Source: Archilochus colubris
Taxonomy: Eukaryota; Chordata; Aves; Apodiformes; Trochilidae
Assembly (NCBI GenBank): GCA_023079485.1
Contig: CM041084.1
Span: forward strand, 105,486,967-105,550,966
DNA: 64,000 nt
Direction: 5' to 3'
A program made the position numbers and the translations under genes. This document shows, piece after piece, positions 26,088-38,022 of the stretch (positions are counted from its first letter, which is position 1; each line of letters starts with the position of its first letter). Under the pieces are notes generated by a model that saw only the letters and a list, made by a program, of their open reading frames with translations, was not told the origin of the DNA and did not search any database.

Positions 26088-26651
26088 AAAAGCATGCTTG
26101 CCTTACGACAGTTAATGCCCAATCCTCAGAGCTTTATCCAGCAGTGTATACAGCAGCCAGCTACAACACCAGGAGCTGTTTCTCCTTGTACCTCTGTAGC
26201 ACAGGCTCCTTCGATAGCTGTAGCAACAGCCGCTCTTCCAGTTACAAAACCAGTGTCTGCCTCTGTGACAGCCACAGCCTCTCCGGTTATAAAACCAGTC
26301 CTTGTCAGTACAACAGCAACAGGTTCTCTGCAGACTGTGAGGCCTGTTGCTGCTTCCACAGTGGTGACAGCATCTCTTCAGCCTGTAGCTTCAGTCCTCA
26401 CCACAACGACAGCCACGTCGGGGCTGACTGCCATCCAAACTGTCAAGCCTGTCTTCACCTCTGCAGCAGCAACGTCCTCTCTCCAGTCTGCAAAGCCACT
26501 ACTGGTCTCTACAGCAGCATCTTCAGCAGCAAAGCCTCTCCAGGCTCTGAAACCAGCCACTGGAGCCCCAGTCAGTATTAAAATCTCACAGCCGAGCTCC
26601 ATCCTTGCACAGTCTGTGGGTGCTCAGCAGGTGGTTAAAGTGAAACAGTTG
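26088..26651 (+). CDS. TAF4B: TAF4B exon F (end of TAFH plus low-complexity linker)
   Basis: The largest exon here: 188 codons, phase 0 at both ends. It opens KSMLALRQLMPNPQSFIQQC, the last TAFH helix (mammalian form LRQLLPNSQSFIQQC). It then runs through a long Thr/Ala/Ser/Val/Pro linker with repeated Lys/Arg-Pro-Val or Lys-Pro-Leu units, and ends with a more conserved stretch, VSIKISQPSSILAQ to VKVKQL. The acceptor is TTCTAG and the donor TTG/GTAAGA. The linker is TAF4b-like and diverges quickly between species. The C-rich repetitive codons leave a second plus-strand frame and parts of the antisense frames open, and these are shadows. Confidence 0.95.
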
Positions 26652-27560
26652 GTAAGATGAATTTCTCTGCTTCTCTGTAACCAGGCTTCTTTACTGTAAC
26701 TCCTAACCATTTTTAAAAAAGAATACCAGTTTGGATTTTTTTTTTAGCATACAAGGCTAGTCTATCATGAATTACCAGAAACAGCTAACCTGTTGTGAAT
26801 TAATCAGTTAAGTTTGTCATAGGGATATCAAGCCCATGCTGAAACGGTGAATATAAAGCTCAAGTCTCTTGCAAAACATACTACTGATCCCTGTTGCCAG
26901 ATGGGGCATACAACTTGAGAACTGAGGGAATGTGAATTCTGACCTGAGCTATGCATACAGCCAGGCTATGTTGGTATCTGAAAGAAGACAGGAAATGGTA
27001 GTGTAAGAAACAGGAACTGCTGATGGAATGCATGCATTAATTCCTATTAGGTACCCTCCCGGGGCTGTGTCTTCGCTAGCCACCAGGGATTCCAGGCTCT
27101 TTACCTTGGTGGTTTATATTCTGGGTACTTTGCACAGGTGACTTGTTGATGTTTAGTGATATGTTAACTGAAATGTACAAACTAATTCAAGGAGCTTTTC
27201 AGAGGGGAGTTCTGACCTCCAGATTTACAAAGATGTTAATTATGAAGTCACCTAAAAGTGAGATTTTTCCATCAGGCCTCATTAACTAGCAAATTCCAGG
27301 AGGAATAATGTCTTGTTAAAACTATGCCCTCAAAAGCAGTGTGTTAACTTTTTTCTTCTTGGCACAGATTAACTTTCTTCTAACGTTACTGTTAAATACC
27401 TTCAAACTGTGGACCACAGACGTACCCAGAAGAGCAGTGTTGTGAAATAACCTTAGTTTTGGTTTTTGGGTGTTTTAGATTCCAAGCAGTATGTTGTGTG
27501 ACTGGTCTACCTGAAAATAAAGCTTTCAAGTATTTTGAAAGAATAGTCACCTTTTTACAG

Positions 27561-28690
27561 ATCTTAGAATCATAGAATGGCAGGGTTGGCAGGTACCTTA
27601 AAGATCATCTATTTCCAACACCCTTGCCTGGGCAGGGACACCTCCCACCAGACCAGGTTGCTCAAGGCCCCATCCAGCCTGGCCTTGAACACTTCCAGGG
27701 AGCAAGCAACTACAGCTTCCTTGGCCAAACTGTCCCAACATCTCACCATCCTCAAGTTAAAGAATTTATTCCTAATGTCTAACACCTAAACCTCCCCTCT
27801 TCAAGTTTGAAGCCATTTCCCCTTGTCCTCTTGTTACACACCTGTGCAAAAAGCTTTCTTGTAGGCCTCCTTCAGGTATTGCAAAGTCACTATAAGGTCA
27901 TCTTTGAACAGCCCCAAAGCCTCATCCTGTCTTCATAGGGGAGGTGCTCCAGCCTTCTGAGCATTTAAGAAGCTCTCTTGTTAACACTTTCCAGGAGCTC
28001 TATGTCCTTCTCATGTTATAGACTCCAGAACTGGACCCCCAGGTGGGGTCTCACAAGAGCAGAGCAGATGGGGAGAATCACCTCCCTTGAGTGGCTCTCT
28101 ATGCTACTTTTGATGCAGCCCAGGACACAGTTGTCTTTCTGGGCTGCAAGTGCACACTGATGGCTCATGTTAAGTTTCTGGTCCACCATCACCCCCAGAT
28201 CCTTCTCAGAGCTGTCTGCAATTCCTTTCTCCTCCCAATCATCTGTATTTTTGCATGGGATTGCCTCAGCCAAGGTGCAGAACCTTACTCTTGGCCTTCT
28301 TGAACTTCATGCAGTTTACATGAGCCCACTTCTCAAGTATGTCAGGGTCCCTCTGGATGCCATCCCTGCCCTCCAGCACCTTGACTTCACCACACAGTTT
28401 GGTGTCATCAGAAACTTGCTGAGGGTGCACTCAATTCCACCGTCCCATGTCACCAACAAAGATGTTAAACAGCACGGGTCCTAGTACCAACCCTTGAGGA
28501 ACACCATTCATCACACTTCTCCATTTGGACACTGAACCATTGATCACAGCTCTTTTTCTGTAGCCATTTGGCCAGTTCCTTATCCAATGAGTGGTCCATC
28601 CATCAAATCCATATTGTTCCAGTTCATAGATGAGAATGTCGTGTGGGAGCATTGAATGCTCTGTACAACTCCAGGTAGGTGATATTTATA
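27561..28690 (-). mobile_element. CR1 LINE fragment with partial reverse transcriptase
   Basis: About 1.1 kb. It begins with the reversed CR1 3' end (AGAATCATAGAATGGCAGGG) and passes through the 3' part of ORF2. Antisense frames encode CR1 reverse-transcriptase pieces: [20 protein letters not shown] with [19 protein letters not shown], and further on SEKDLGVMVDQKLNMSHQCA. The frame is broken by stops and shifts, so the copy is dead. Its 5'-truncated end is near 28690, where a perfect inverted repeat sits. Confidence 0.93.
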
Positions 28691-28718
28691 AGTACCAGTC
28701 TTGAATGGTACTTATAAA
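28685..28718. repeat. Perfect 13-bp inverted repeat at a CR1 edge
   Basis: The arm TTTATAAGTACCA (28685-28697) is perfectly complementary to TGGTACTTATAAA (28706-28718), with an 8-nt loop. It straddles the truncated 5' end of the minus-strand CR1. Confidence 0.9.
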
Positions 28719-30426
28719 GGTTTGCTCTTAAGAAAAGGAGAAACATTAGACTTCTGTGAAGCTAGATTAATTTCCACAGGTAGAATAGGGCGTCTAGTGC
28801 AGATTTTCTTTTTAGTTTGTTTGTTGTGTATACCTGATTTGATAATATTCAGGCCTCTAAAATGTCTTTATTTTTCTTGCTCTCAAAGTGCACGATGCAG
28901 ATTTAATCCAAGAATCCTGCATTCTGCTTAAGAGTTTATGGTAACAGCTTTTCACGTGTTTAGACTTGCTTAAGAAAACCAAAGCACTCCAATATATGGA
29001 GGGGCCTTTTTATGAGTGCGTTTGTTTTTAAAAACAGGTATCAAACATATGCCCTAACAGTCTTTGATAATAATAGCTAAAGCCAAATTGGAAAATGAGC
29101 TGATATCCTTACTGTCTTTAAGGACTAAATTTGAAATTCCAGCCAGAAGAAAATGAGTGTTTCTTAGGTTGTACAAAGGCTGGAGAGCAGTTTGTTGGCT
29201 ACACAACAAGCAGTGTAATCCAGGGGAAAGGTTGACCATCTGTACAAATAGATGAGGAAGCTTAACTCTACACTAGGGAGTCCAAACACTTCTTGAATAT
29301 CATATTGGTGAACTCAAGTGACTTTGGCCTCTTCCACTACTGGTGCTTTGCAGCCCATTGCAATTGCTTTTCTTACAAGCATTGAATTGCATACAAAATG
29401 TGTTTTTATCCCCATCTGGGTAGATGCTAGGCACAGTGATTAAAGTACTTGCTCTTCAAAATGTCTGTTTAATTTGTCTTGTGGTTGAAGAGCTGAGTTG
29501 ACCACTTTGCAGCTTAGCCATATCAGGAGCTTGGGGTTTGTTCAGGCAACCTAGCAGTATGAAGAGCCAGTTAGTAGAAGCAGCTGCATCTTTTACTGCC
29601 TCCCTTGTGCATTTCCTTGAAAGGACAAGGGGTTCTGTTTTCCTCCCACAAGAAAACAAATCTGGACCTCCCCTCCCTAAACAGAAGCATCCTGCTGCCA
29701 GCTGAAGAGAAGCACATGCCAGCTGTGCAAATCTGTCCATACAATGCTGCCAGCAATTTCTTCCCCTTTCCAGCCTGTAGGGCTGTCTTATGCCATACAC
29801 TCCCTCTGCTTGCCCATTTCTAATTTAGGTCTCATGCTTGGAAATGTAAAGCAGACTTCCGTGTGCCAGCTCCAGTGTAACATTGGTGCTGCTTAAGAGT
29901 TCAGCAGTGCAGTATTTTCCTATCAAAATTGTTACCAGGGTGATGTAGTGTGTGTCTTCCCTGTGGCATGATTACTGAAACTCTGGGTTTGTATGGTGGA
30001 CACCAAAGGAGGTGTTCTTCAGGGAGGCTCTTTGGGTTGATCACATGCCTGTGCAGTGGGAACTGCATGTTGGACAGGGTTCCTCCTCACAGACTTCCTT
30101 AGCACAGCCTCATTTAAGGGCATTGGCATACACAAAAGTTTCATCTTGGAAAGATTCCTTGTCTTGCCATAGAATTGCTCTCTTGTATAAGTACAATAAA
30201 TGAAAAATTTTGTTACCAGTCACCAACTTCCAATGGTGAGAGCTGCTGTGAGACTAGAACTTCAAGTTAAGCATAATGAGCAAGAGTTTTATGGGATCGT
30301 CGCTTCAATGACCAGAGATGTTCTCCATGGACATTTGGACATTGTTAGTGGTTGAAGCAAAGAGTGAAATGCTTGTGCTGTTTATGTTGAGTTCCCTCAG
30401 AGCTGAGCTTTCTTGAGCAGAGAACC

Positions 30427-30450
30427 TTTTTTTTTTTTTTTTTTTTTTTT
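30427..30450. repeat. Poly-T run (24 nt)
   Basis: Uninterrupted T-run in intron F-G. No adjoining SINE or LINE body is recognised. Confidence 0.95.
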
Positions 30451-32764
30451 CCTGGATGTATGCTTTTGCATTCAGCTGGTGAGGCTTTCTTCTTGAAGCC
30501 CTAGTGGTGTGTGATCATACCTTACCATCTCTGCTGATCTCTGAACTTCTGCTTTATGAGTGCAAAATAGGTTCAAGTGAGGCTCATCAAAATCTCTCTC
30601 AGGCAGTTGTCCCTGTGCTATCACCTGAATCTTACATTGGGTTTAATATTTTTTTTTTAACTCAAGAATGTTAGTGCTTTTTACTCTGTCTCTGTCAACC
30701 TAATTAATGTAACACAAAGAGACAGTCCCTTTATTACTTCTTACTGCTAACTTGAGTCAATAGCCCTTCCTTACTGACACTAGGTGTTGTTTTTTTTGAA
30801 TACTTCTTTCTGGCATTAGATCCTTGTCAAAATTTCTGGGATTGTTGCCCTGTTGCAAGTCCCAAGGACTTCCACAATTTGTTAGTTTAGCAGCTAGAAT
30901 AGCAAACACAAAATCAGCTTTCCTGCCAACACATCCTTTCTGCTTCTCGTTGATCTAGTCTCCTCGGTTACTTGATTTACTTCCCAGTCTCCTCCTAGGA
31001 CATTAGTTTATCACTGGCTATCTCTGTTTCTTCACACACACCTTCCCTTTGAATGCTTGTGTTTCCTCCTGTCTTATTTCAGTGCTTTTCATGCCGCAGA
31101 TGATGCATCATTCTCAGTGGTGGTGGGGAAGATCTCTAGGTGCATGTTAGTGTGGGTGCTGGCAGAACCTGTGAGTAGTTTATCCAATCTGGTTGGTAAT
31201 TATCTGACCACAGAAATGATGCTGTTAACATAATTTTCAACCTCCAGCCCATGGAAGCTGCATCTTTCAGGAAGATCAAATTGTATTTTCAGAAGAACGT
31301 ACAGAAGCAGACAGTGGTGTGTGTATATATATGGTTTGTGAGGCAGTGCTGCATGTGAGCCTCGACTCTTGTCTGCAGTTAGTCCCTGTACTCCATGACT
31401 CTTTCCTCTCCATAAGGAAAGTTGGGAGATACAGATCTTCTATTTGTTCTCAAGAGCTGCCTCTTCATTGTCTGATTTTCAAACATCACCTTTAATTCAG
31501 TTCTGTGTTAACTGCTGCTATGCCAAACTACGATGCTATTAGCAAATTCATATGGGGGTGTGGCTTGAGTTCTTGATATGCCAAATACCTTTTTTCTTTG
31601 AGTGTGATACTTACACTGATGATGTTTACTGATAAATATGAAGTTAGATGGCAGAAGGGAAGAGCCTCATTTCTGAAGTATAATCAAGTCCTTAATTAAA
31701 CTTGTGCAGTGTTGCTGTACAAGCACTCTTTCTGAAGTTAGAATAAAAGATGATGTAGAGGAGAGAAAGTGGTTTCCTTACCCTGCAGATTCCTTTGTAT
31801 TACCTTTCTGCTGTTAAAAAAGTAGGCTTCAAACTCAAGTTGTTGCAATCAAGAATTTTCCAAAAGATGTATCAGAAACTGCAGCCCACATCCTGCAAGC
31901 TAGGAGGCTTAGAATTGAGGCTTTTAGGGATGCTTCAATTTTATTACTTTCTTGCATTTTAATAGCTACCCCAGAAGAGGAAGAATTAGTATTTTGGGGC
32001 TGTGCCTGTAGGTCAGTATTGTGATGACCTCCTGATGTCCGATTTTGTTCCTTTCAAGAGCCTCTTTAAACAAAACTGTCAACCACCTTCCTTTTCACCC
32101 TTCAGCAGTATACTAATGTTTTTATAGAGGCTCTACTTGCTGTAGGTGTTGCAACTTGATGTTCCAGCTAACTGGTTTGTTCAGTGTACTTTTGAGTGAC
32201 GGTTTGAAACTCAGCATCTCATTTTACAATTAATGTCACGGCTCCAAAAATGCATTAGTAACTTTGTAGTGTGTACTGTTAATTCTTGACAGGAAAAGGG
32301 TTTAATGCAAGACTTCAATTTGTTTTGGTGCTCCCTCTTTTTAACTAGATGTGTGTGATCCCTTCCTGTTTGGACTTGTTGACAGGCAGGCTCAATATTT
32401 AATTGTTTATCTGTTATGCAAGACTCGAGAGAAAAGCCTCTTCATTTAATGGATCATGTAGTACCTGGTGAAGCTTGTATAATACAGTTATCAGTAGAGA
32501 GTAGGGGTGAAATGTCAGAGCTTGCTGAATGAGCTGGAGTTTAAATCTCACCACCAGTTGTTAAGATTTGTTTCTTGTCATGAAGTAAAAAAAAAAAATT
32601 AATTAAAAATCATTAAAAAAAACCTTTTTTTGTGAGCATGCTGTTAGAAATGAAAGCTAGACATGGATGCATAGCCAGCTTAGCTGCTGGCTGGGTTAAT
32701 ACATTGATACTGTTTACTTCTCTCTATCTCTTCTCACTGTTGATATTGGATATTCCACTTCCAG

Positions 32765-32900
32765 GTAGTCCAGCAACCTTCAGGAGCAGTTGTAAAGCAA
32801 GTATCCATACCCCCACAACCCTCAGCAGTCACCCTACAGAAATCTGTGGAGAAAAGGATGCCACTGAATACACTTGTACAAACGAACCACTGCCCTGCAG
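32765..32900 (+). CDS. TAF4B: TAF4B exon G (linker)
   Basis: 45 codons plus one base. The product starts VVQQPSGAVVKQVSIPPQPS and ends with a His-Cys-Pro-Ala stretch. VVQQPSG following VKVKQL is the TAF4b order. The acceptor is TTCCAG and the donor CAG/GTACAG. The leftover G joins GT of exon H to make Gly. The middle of this exon differs from mammals, but its ends agree. It lies, with exon H, between the two longest oppositely oriented CR1 copies. Confidence 0.92.
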
Positions 32901-33249
32901 GTACAGTGGGACCTCTTTAATGGATAAGGGGGAGAACTGCTGAGGTATAGAAATGAGTGTGGGCTGTTGGTATGTTGGTACGTCACAGGAATATAAGAAG
33001 GTGGTTGTCCATCGGGTGTAACCTTTTTCACTAAAACCATTCAGGAGTCAGCACAGAGGAGGGTCTGAGCTGAGAGTGTGTAGGGTTTTGGGCCATTCAG
33101 AACCTGCAGAATCTAAGGCTCCAGGAGTTTTCAAATGGACCTAATTAGTTGTTGTTGAGTCCAGTAGTTTTTACTACAAGCGTGAATGTACTAAACAATT
33201 GTCTTAGCATTTTTCTTTCTACTGTGGTATGTTCTTTGTTCTGTTGTAG
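32901..33249 (+). other. Intron G-H
   Basis: 349 nt, GT-AG, acceptor GTTGTAG. No feature seen inside. Confidence 0.88.
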
Positions 33250-33355
33250 GTCCCGTTCTGAAACAAATTACCTTGCCAGGAAATAAAATTCTGTCGCTTC
33301 AAGCATCTTCTGCTCAGAAAGCTAGAATAAAAGAGAATGGAGCAACCTCCTTCAG
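33250..33355 (+). CDS. TAF4B: TAF4B exon H (conserved basic stretch)
   Basis: Starts with two bases that finish Gly, then 34 codons, then AG, which becomes Arg with the first base of exon I. The product contains LKQITLPGNKILSLQAS, one of the best conserved TAF4-family motifs, then QKARIKENGATSFR. The donor is CAG/GTAAAA. The motif lies shortly before the histone-fold region and is diagnostic for TAF4/TAF4b. Confidence 0.96.
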
Positions 33356-34673
33356 GTAAAAATAAATGCTATCAGACGTTTACTATAGGAAGGAACTAAA
33401 GGAACAAACAGCAAGTATAGAGGTGGGAACAGATCCCAGATAAAAGCAACTTTCTTTAGAGACTTGTTTATGATAGGTGGTTTTCATGTTAGAATGCTAA
33501 TTGGCAAGGGGGTACCTAAAACTTTTTGGTCTTCTAGCAGATGTTAATTATTATAAGAAAACTGTCCTGATGAGGTTGGATTTTCATTGTGCCATCACAA
33601 GAGTCTAATCAGTGTGCATCGATATATATCAGTTTTTCACTTGTAGAGGACGCATGTTGATCCCCATTCTGTAAGTACTGTTACCTGATTTAGGGCAAAG
33701 TTATCTTCCATTAATCTCCATAAGCTCTTCTGTTTATACAGACTACCACATAGCAGTGAACTGTTTGTTGTACTGACTGTAAATTGTACCAACTGGTAAC
33801 CTGTCTAAAGCTCAGTGCTGTGCTACAAAATCTTTCATTACCTCCTCTTACAAGCTTGTTCTTGTATGTAGAGGTGAAAGCCTTTGATTACACCTGTAAC
33901 TACAGCATCCAGCATACTTTCTAGGCATTTAGATTACAAGAATACTTAAAGCTTTTAGGCCTGTTAATTGATTAGCTTTTCAAAAGCAGAAATCATTTTT
34001 TGTATCTCTGAAGTGTTGAAACAGAGGTACAGACTGCTGTAAGCATTGCTGGTCTTAAGACCTTAAGGGAAGCTTGAAATTACTCTTCTAGGGATAAAAG
34101 CAGACATGACAGCTTTGTCTTGTTGACCAGTTGACTTCTCATCTCTTGAAAGCTATAGTTTTGTGCACACTGATTTTGAGAGAGCTGTTGTTATTTATAA
34201 TAAGGTGCATTATACACCGAACACTTAGAACTCTGGTAGCCAAAAGTTAAACCGAAAAGCTGATGTTAAAGCAATAGCTCTGTTCAGCTTCCTCAAGTTC
34301 TTATGAAATACACATCAGAATATAATTTGTGATGTAGTTTTATGTGGTGATGTTTGAAAAAAATAATTTAATGAATATGTTTAAAAATCTCAACAAAACA
34401 ATGCATATGACCACAAAACAGCCTAGAAATAATTTTTTTGTGAGTGTGATCTTCCAATCGGAATCTATCAATTGTCTTACATGAGAAAGTCTGGATCCTT
34501 GAATTCCTGTCATGAATTGTAAGTTCTTAGTGAAGGAAAAACTCTTGTCTACAGTGTGATCCAAGGTGGATTTTTGTTTGCATTATGATTTTCAAAGTAG
34601 TATAAGTCCATGAGAATTCGGATTTGGAATCTCTCGCTCACCTTCAGTTTTTCTGATAAGTCTCTTCTCCGAA

Positions 34674-34697
34674 GGATGTATCTCTTCAGATACATCC
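34674..34697. repeat. Perfect 10-bp hairpin with a 4-nt loop
   Basis: GGATGTATCT (34674-34683) and AGATACATCC (34688-34697) are separated by CTTC. Confidence 0.88.
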
Positions 34698-36283
34698 CTG
34701 ATGCTTCTCCTTTTCACCAAAATAAGAAAAGTTTTAAAATCAAAAAAAGCATATATGAGAATCTTCATATATCTGAACATGAGCAGTTTGTACCTGAACT
34801 TTTTGCTTCCCTAGGTCAAATATTGGTGTTTTCCAAGCAGGTCTAGCACCACACAGTGTTAATCTGGCCTGGGCAGCAAATGTTCCTTGCTCTCTTTTGT
34901 CCTGATTTCTGTTACTCCCTGCACAGCTGTTCTTTGACTTGTGATCCATCAATTGGTTGTCCATTGGTGAGGCAGAGAGAAGTACCACACCCCCCTTTCA
35001 GGTCTTGTGATAAGATTCTTAATGGGCTGAGGGCATGTCTTGTAATTGATGATTGTACATATGACACTTCAGACTGTGGCTTCTCATTGCAGTATGTCAT
35101 CATGCCTGCCTGCCATTGTGTGACTTGGTTAGGTTAGGATTTGGGAATGTAATACTCTCTAAGCTGAATTTAATAAGCTGCAATATGACCTTGTCTGCTC
35201 TTAAATCAGCTGTTTTGGTTGCTTGAGATAAGTGGTATTAAAAAATGGTAATCTCCACCTCCTGCTTAAAAAAAGACTGACAAATGAGAAGATTTCAGCT
35301 AAACATGGACATTTCTGGCACTTGATTGCCCCAAGGTATGTATTGTAATGGGCAGTCTGTTTTTAGAAGCACTGAGATTTTTATAAAGTGCTTTACGTGT
35401 GTCTGAAGTATATGCTAGAGTACCCTGGAAAAAATAAGAACATCTGGGTAGCTACTCCTGCCCCGTGGTGGTGGGGAGTGCTGGAATTGTTCTGTCCCAC
35501 ATAGTTGTCTGTGACGGTGCGTGGAGGTTTGGGTTAAGTGTGCCTTTCTGGTTTTCACTTTGTTGTGTGAAATAGAGTAAAAGATGAATTCAGAAGACAT
35601 GTGCTTTGGTGGAACACCAGAGGGTGCCACAGACTCACTTTTCAGCCAGGCCCCTGGGTGTGAGATGCATGTGCGTTGTTGGAGCTTCTTTTCCAGTGGT
35701 ACATTCAGTATAAACGTCAAACCTGATTTCATGCAGGGTAATGCTCAGAACTCTTCTCTGTTTTCCCTTTTAGCCTGATAAACTTAAATCACTGAAGACT
35801 TAAAACATCTGCAAGAGGTTTTTTTTTGATTCCTGGGTGTGACACAAACAACTAAAAAAAAGTCTTAAAGAATGTGGCGTAGAAGAGGGACTTGAGAGAG
35901 GGATTGCTGAAAATGAAAGGTTAATTTCTGGCAGAAACAGTTGCATGTGTACTTAGGAATATTTCAAGTTTATCACTTTGTGGGGTTTTTATAGCTTACT
36001 CAAAGTACATGACACCTTACTTAAAATGGTTCCATTTTGAACAGCATGGAAAAAAGAATAGTAAAAAGTAAAAACTTCACATGACTTTTGAAACTTACAT
36101 TAATCTTTAGTGAGCACTACTTAAAAGGAATTGCAATGATAGTTTCTTTGGGTTAAGTAAAGTAAGTGCAGCAGTGTTTTCATAGATGCAAATTAATCTT
36201 TTATCAAGGCTAGTGACTCAGTGAGTTAAGGCAAATATATCACACTGTGAATTAGTTGGCATTGGTCCTCCAAAACATTGCAG

Positions 36284-36307
36284 GTGTCTATGCATATGCA
36301 TAGACAC
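36284..36307. repeat. 24-bp perfect palindrome
   Basis: GTGTCTATGCAT is followed directly by its reverse complement, with no spacer. The centre contains overlapping ATGCAT and GCATATGC motifs. A further ATGCATATG-like copy follows at once. Confidence 0.92.
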
Positions 36308-36555
36308 ATGCATATGTCTACTTGCATATAAGCTCTGGCATGTGTGTACCCACAAGAGAGACTGTGTGCATGGAAATATTAAAGAAAATAGTAATCTGAT
36401 AAAGGCTGGTTTTAGAGAACCAAAACTTGTATTTATAGAAAGGTGGATAGGTGTATACTATAGAAGTTCACCTCCTTCTTGCTTGAGTATTTGGAGTATG
36501 TGGCCAGAGTAAAAGCTAAAATCACTTACTGAAACTGCATGCAATACAGTTGTAC

Positions 36556-38022
36556 CTGAGGTGCAGGCATCCTTACTTCTATCATATCTGTCATATTTGT
36601 GGCAGTCCAAGGAAGTTCCCCCTGCCTGGAAAAGGGGAAATATAACCCTCAATTTTAAAAAGGGAAGACTTGGGCAACTACAGGCCAGTGAGTCTCACAT
36701 CTGTGTCCAGCAAGACCATGGAGCAGATCCCCCTGGAAACTATGCTAAGGCACATGAAAAATAAAGAGGTCATTGGTGGCAGCCTACATGGCTAAGGGCA
36801 TATAGTGCCTGGCAAATTTGGTGGCCTTCTAAGACAGGGTTGCAGTGTTGGTTGGTTAGGGAAGAGCGACTGATACCATGTACCTGGACTTCTGCAAAGC
36901 ATCTGGCATTGCCCTGCACAACATCCTGGTCTCTGAATTGGAGAGAGATGGACTTGGTTGATGGACTGCTCAGTGCATAGGGAATTGCACTCAAAGAGTT
37001 GCAGGCAAGGGCTCGATGTCCAAGTGGACACCAGTGATGAGTGGTGCTCCTCAAGGGTCAGTACTGGGACTGGCTCAGTTTACCTTATTGGAGACATTGG
37101 CTGTGGGACTGAGTGCACTCACAGCAAGATTCCCCACAAAACCAACATGTGTGGTGCAGTGTACATGCTGGAGGGATGCCATCCAGTGGTATGCTGGCAA
37201 GTATGAGAGATGGACCTGTACAAACCACGTGAAGTTCAGCAAGGCCAAGTGCAGGGTCCTGCGCCTGGGTCAGAGCAATCCCAAGCACAATTACAGGCTG
37301 AGCAGAAAATGGATTGACTGTGGTCCAGAGGAGAAGGACTTGGGGGTACTGCTTAATGAAAAGTTCATCATGAGCCAGCAATGTGCACTTGCAGCCTAGA
37401 AACCAAATGATATCCTGGGCTGCGTCAAAACAAGTGTGGCCAGCAGGTCAAGGGAGGTGATAGTGCCCCTCTGCTCCACTCTCATGAACCTTCCACCTAG
37501 GGTACTGTGTCCAGGTCTGAAGCTCCCCAACATGAGATGGACATGGAGCTGTTGGAGAGAGTCCAGAGGAGGGTCATGAAGATGATCAGAGGACTGGAGC
37601 ACCTCTCCTGTGGAGACAGGCTGAGAGAGTTGGGTCTGTTCAGCCTGGAGGAGAGAAGGCTCTGGGGAGACCTTCTAGCAGCCTTCCAGTACCAGAGCTG
37701 GCCCCAGAGGAAAGCTGGGGAGGGACTTAAAGGGTATCTAGTGATAGGATGAGGAGTAATGGTTTCACGCTGGAAGAGGGTAGATTTAGATTATATATTA
37801 GGAAGAAAATCTCTCTTGAGAGGGTGATGAGACAGTGGAAGAGGCTGCCTGGAGGAGTTGAGGATGCCCCTTCCCTGAAAGTATTCAAGGCCAGGTTGGA
37901 TGGGGCTTTGAGCAACCTGGTCTAGTGGAAGGTGTGGCTTGCCATGGTGGGGGCTTGGTACTAGATGATCTTTAAGGTCCCTTTCAACCCAAACCATTCT
38001 ATACTTTTCCATCATCATAATT
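36556..38022 (+). mobile_element. CR1 LINE fragment with partial reverse transcriptase
   Basis: The longest CR1 copy here, about 1.45 kb, plus strand. The 5' end falls inside the reverse-transcriptase region (a WQSKEVPPAWKRG-like segment, then a FKKG block), followed by SGAPQGSVLG, EEKDLGVLLNEKFIMSQQCA, MELLERVQRRVMKMIRGLEH and [13 protein letters not shown]. The 3' part carries the normal CR1 end (GATGATCTTTAAGGTCCC, then CCATTCTAT). Frameshifts and internal deletions show it is inactive. The left edge is approximate. Confidence 0.92.

Larger units (their letters stand above)
26652..32764 (+). other. Intron F-G
   Basis: About 6.1 kb, GT-AG. It contains a minus-strand CR1 fragment (27561-28690) with a perfect inverted repeat at its edge and a 24-base T-run at 30427-30450. 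No exon or RNA gene seen in the remainder. Confidence 0.85.

Noticed and set aside
26051..26581. A 176-codon Ser/Cys-rich frame overlapping exon F in another phase
   Set aside because: Explained by the repetitive codon pattern of exon F. It has no start context and overlaps the splice acceptor.
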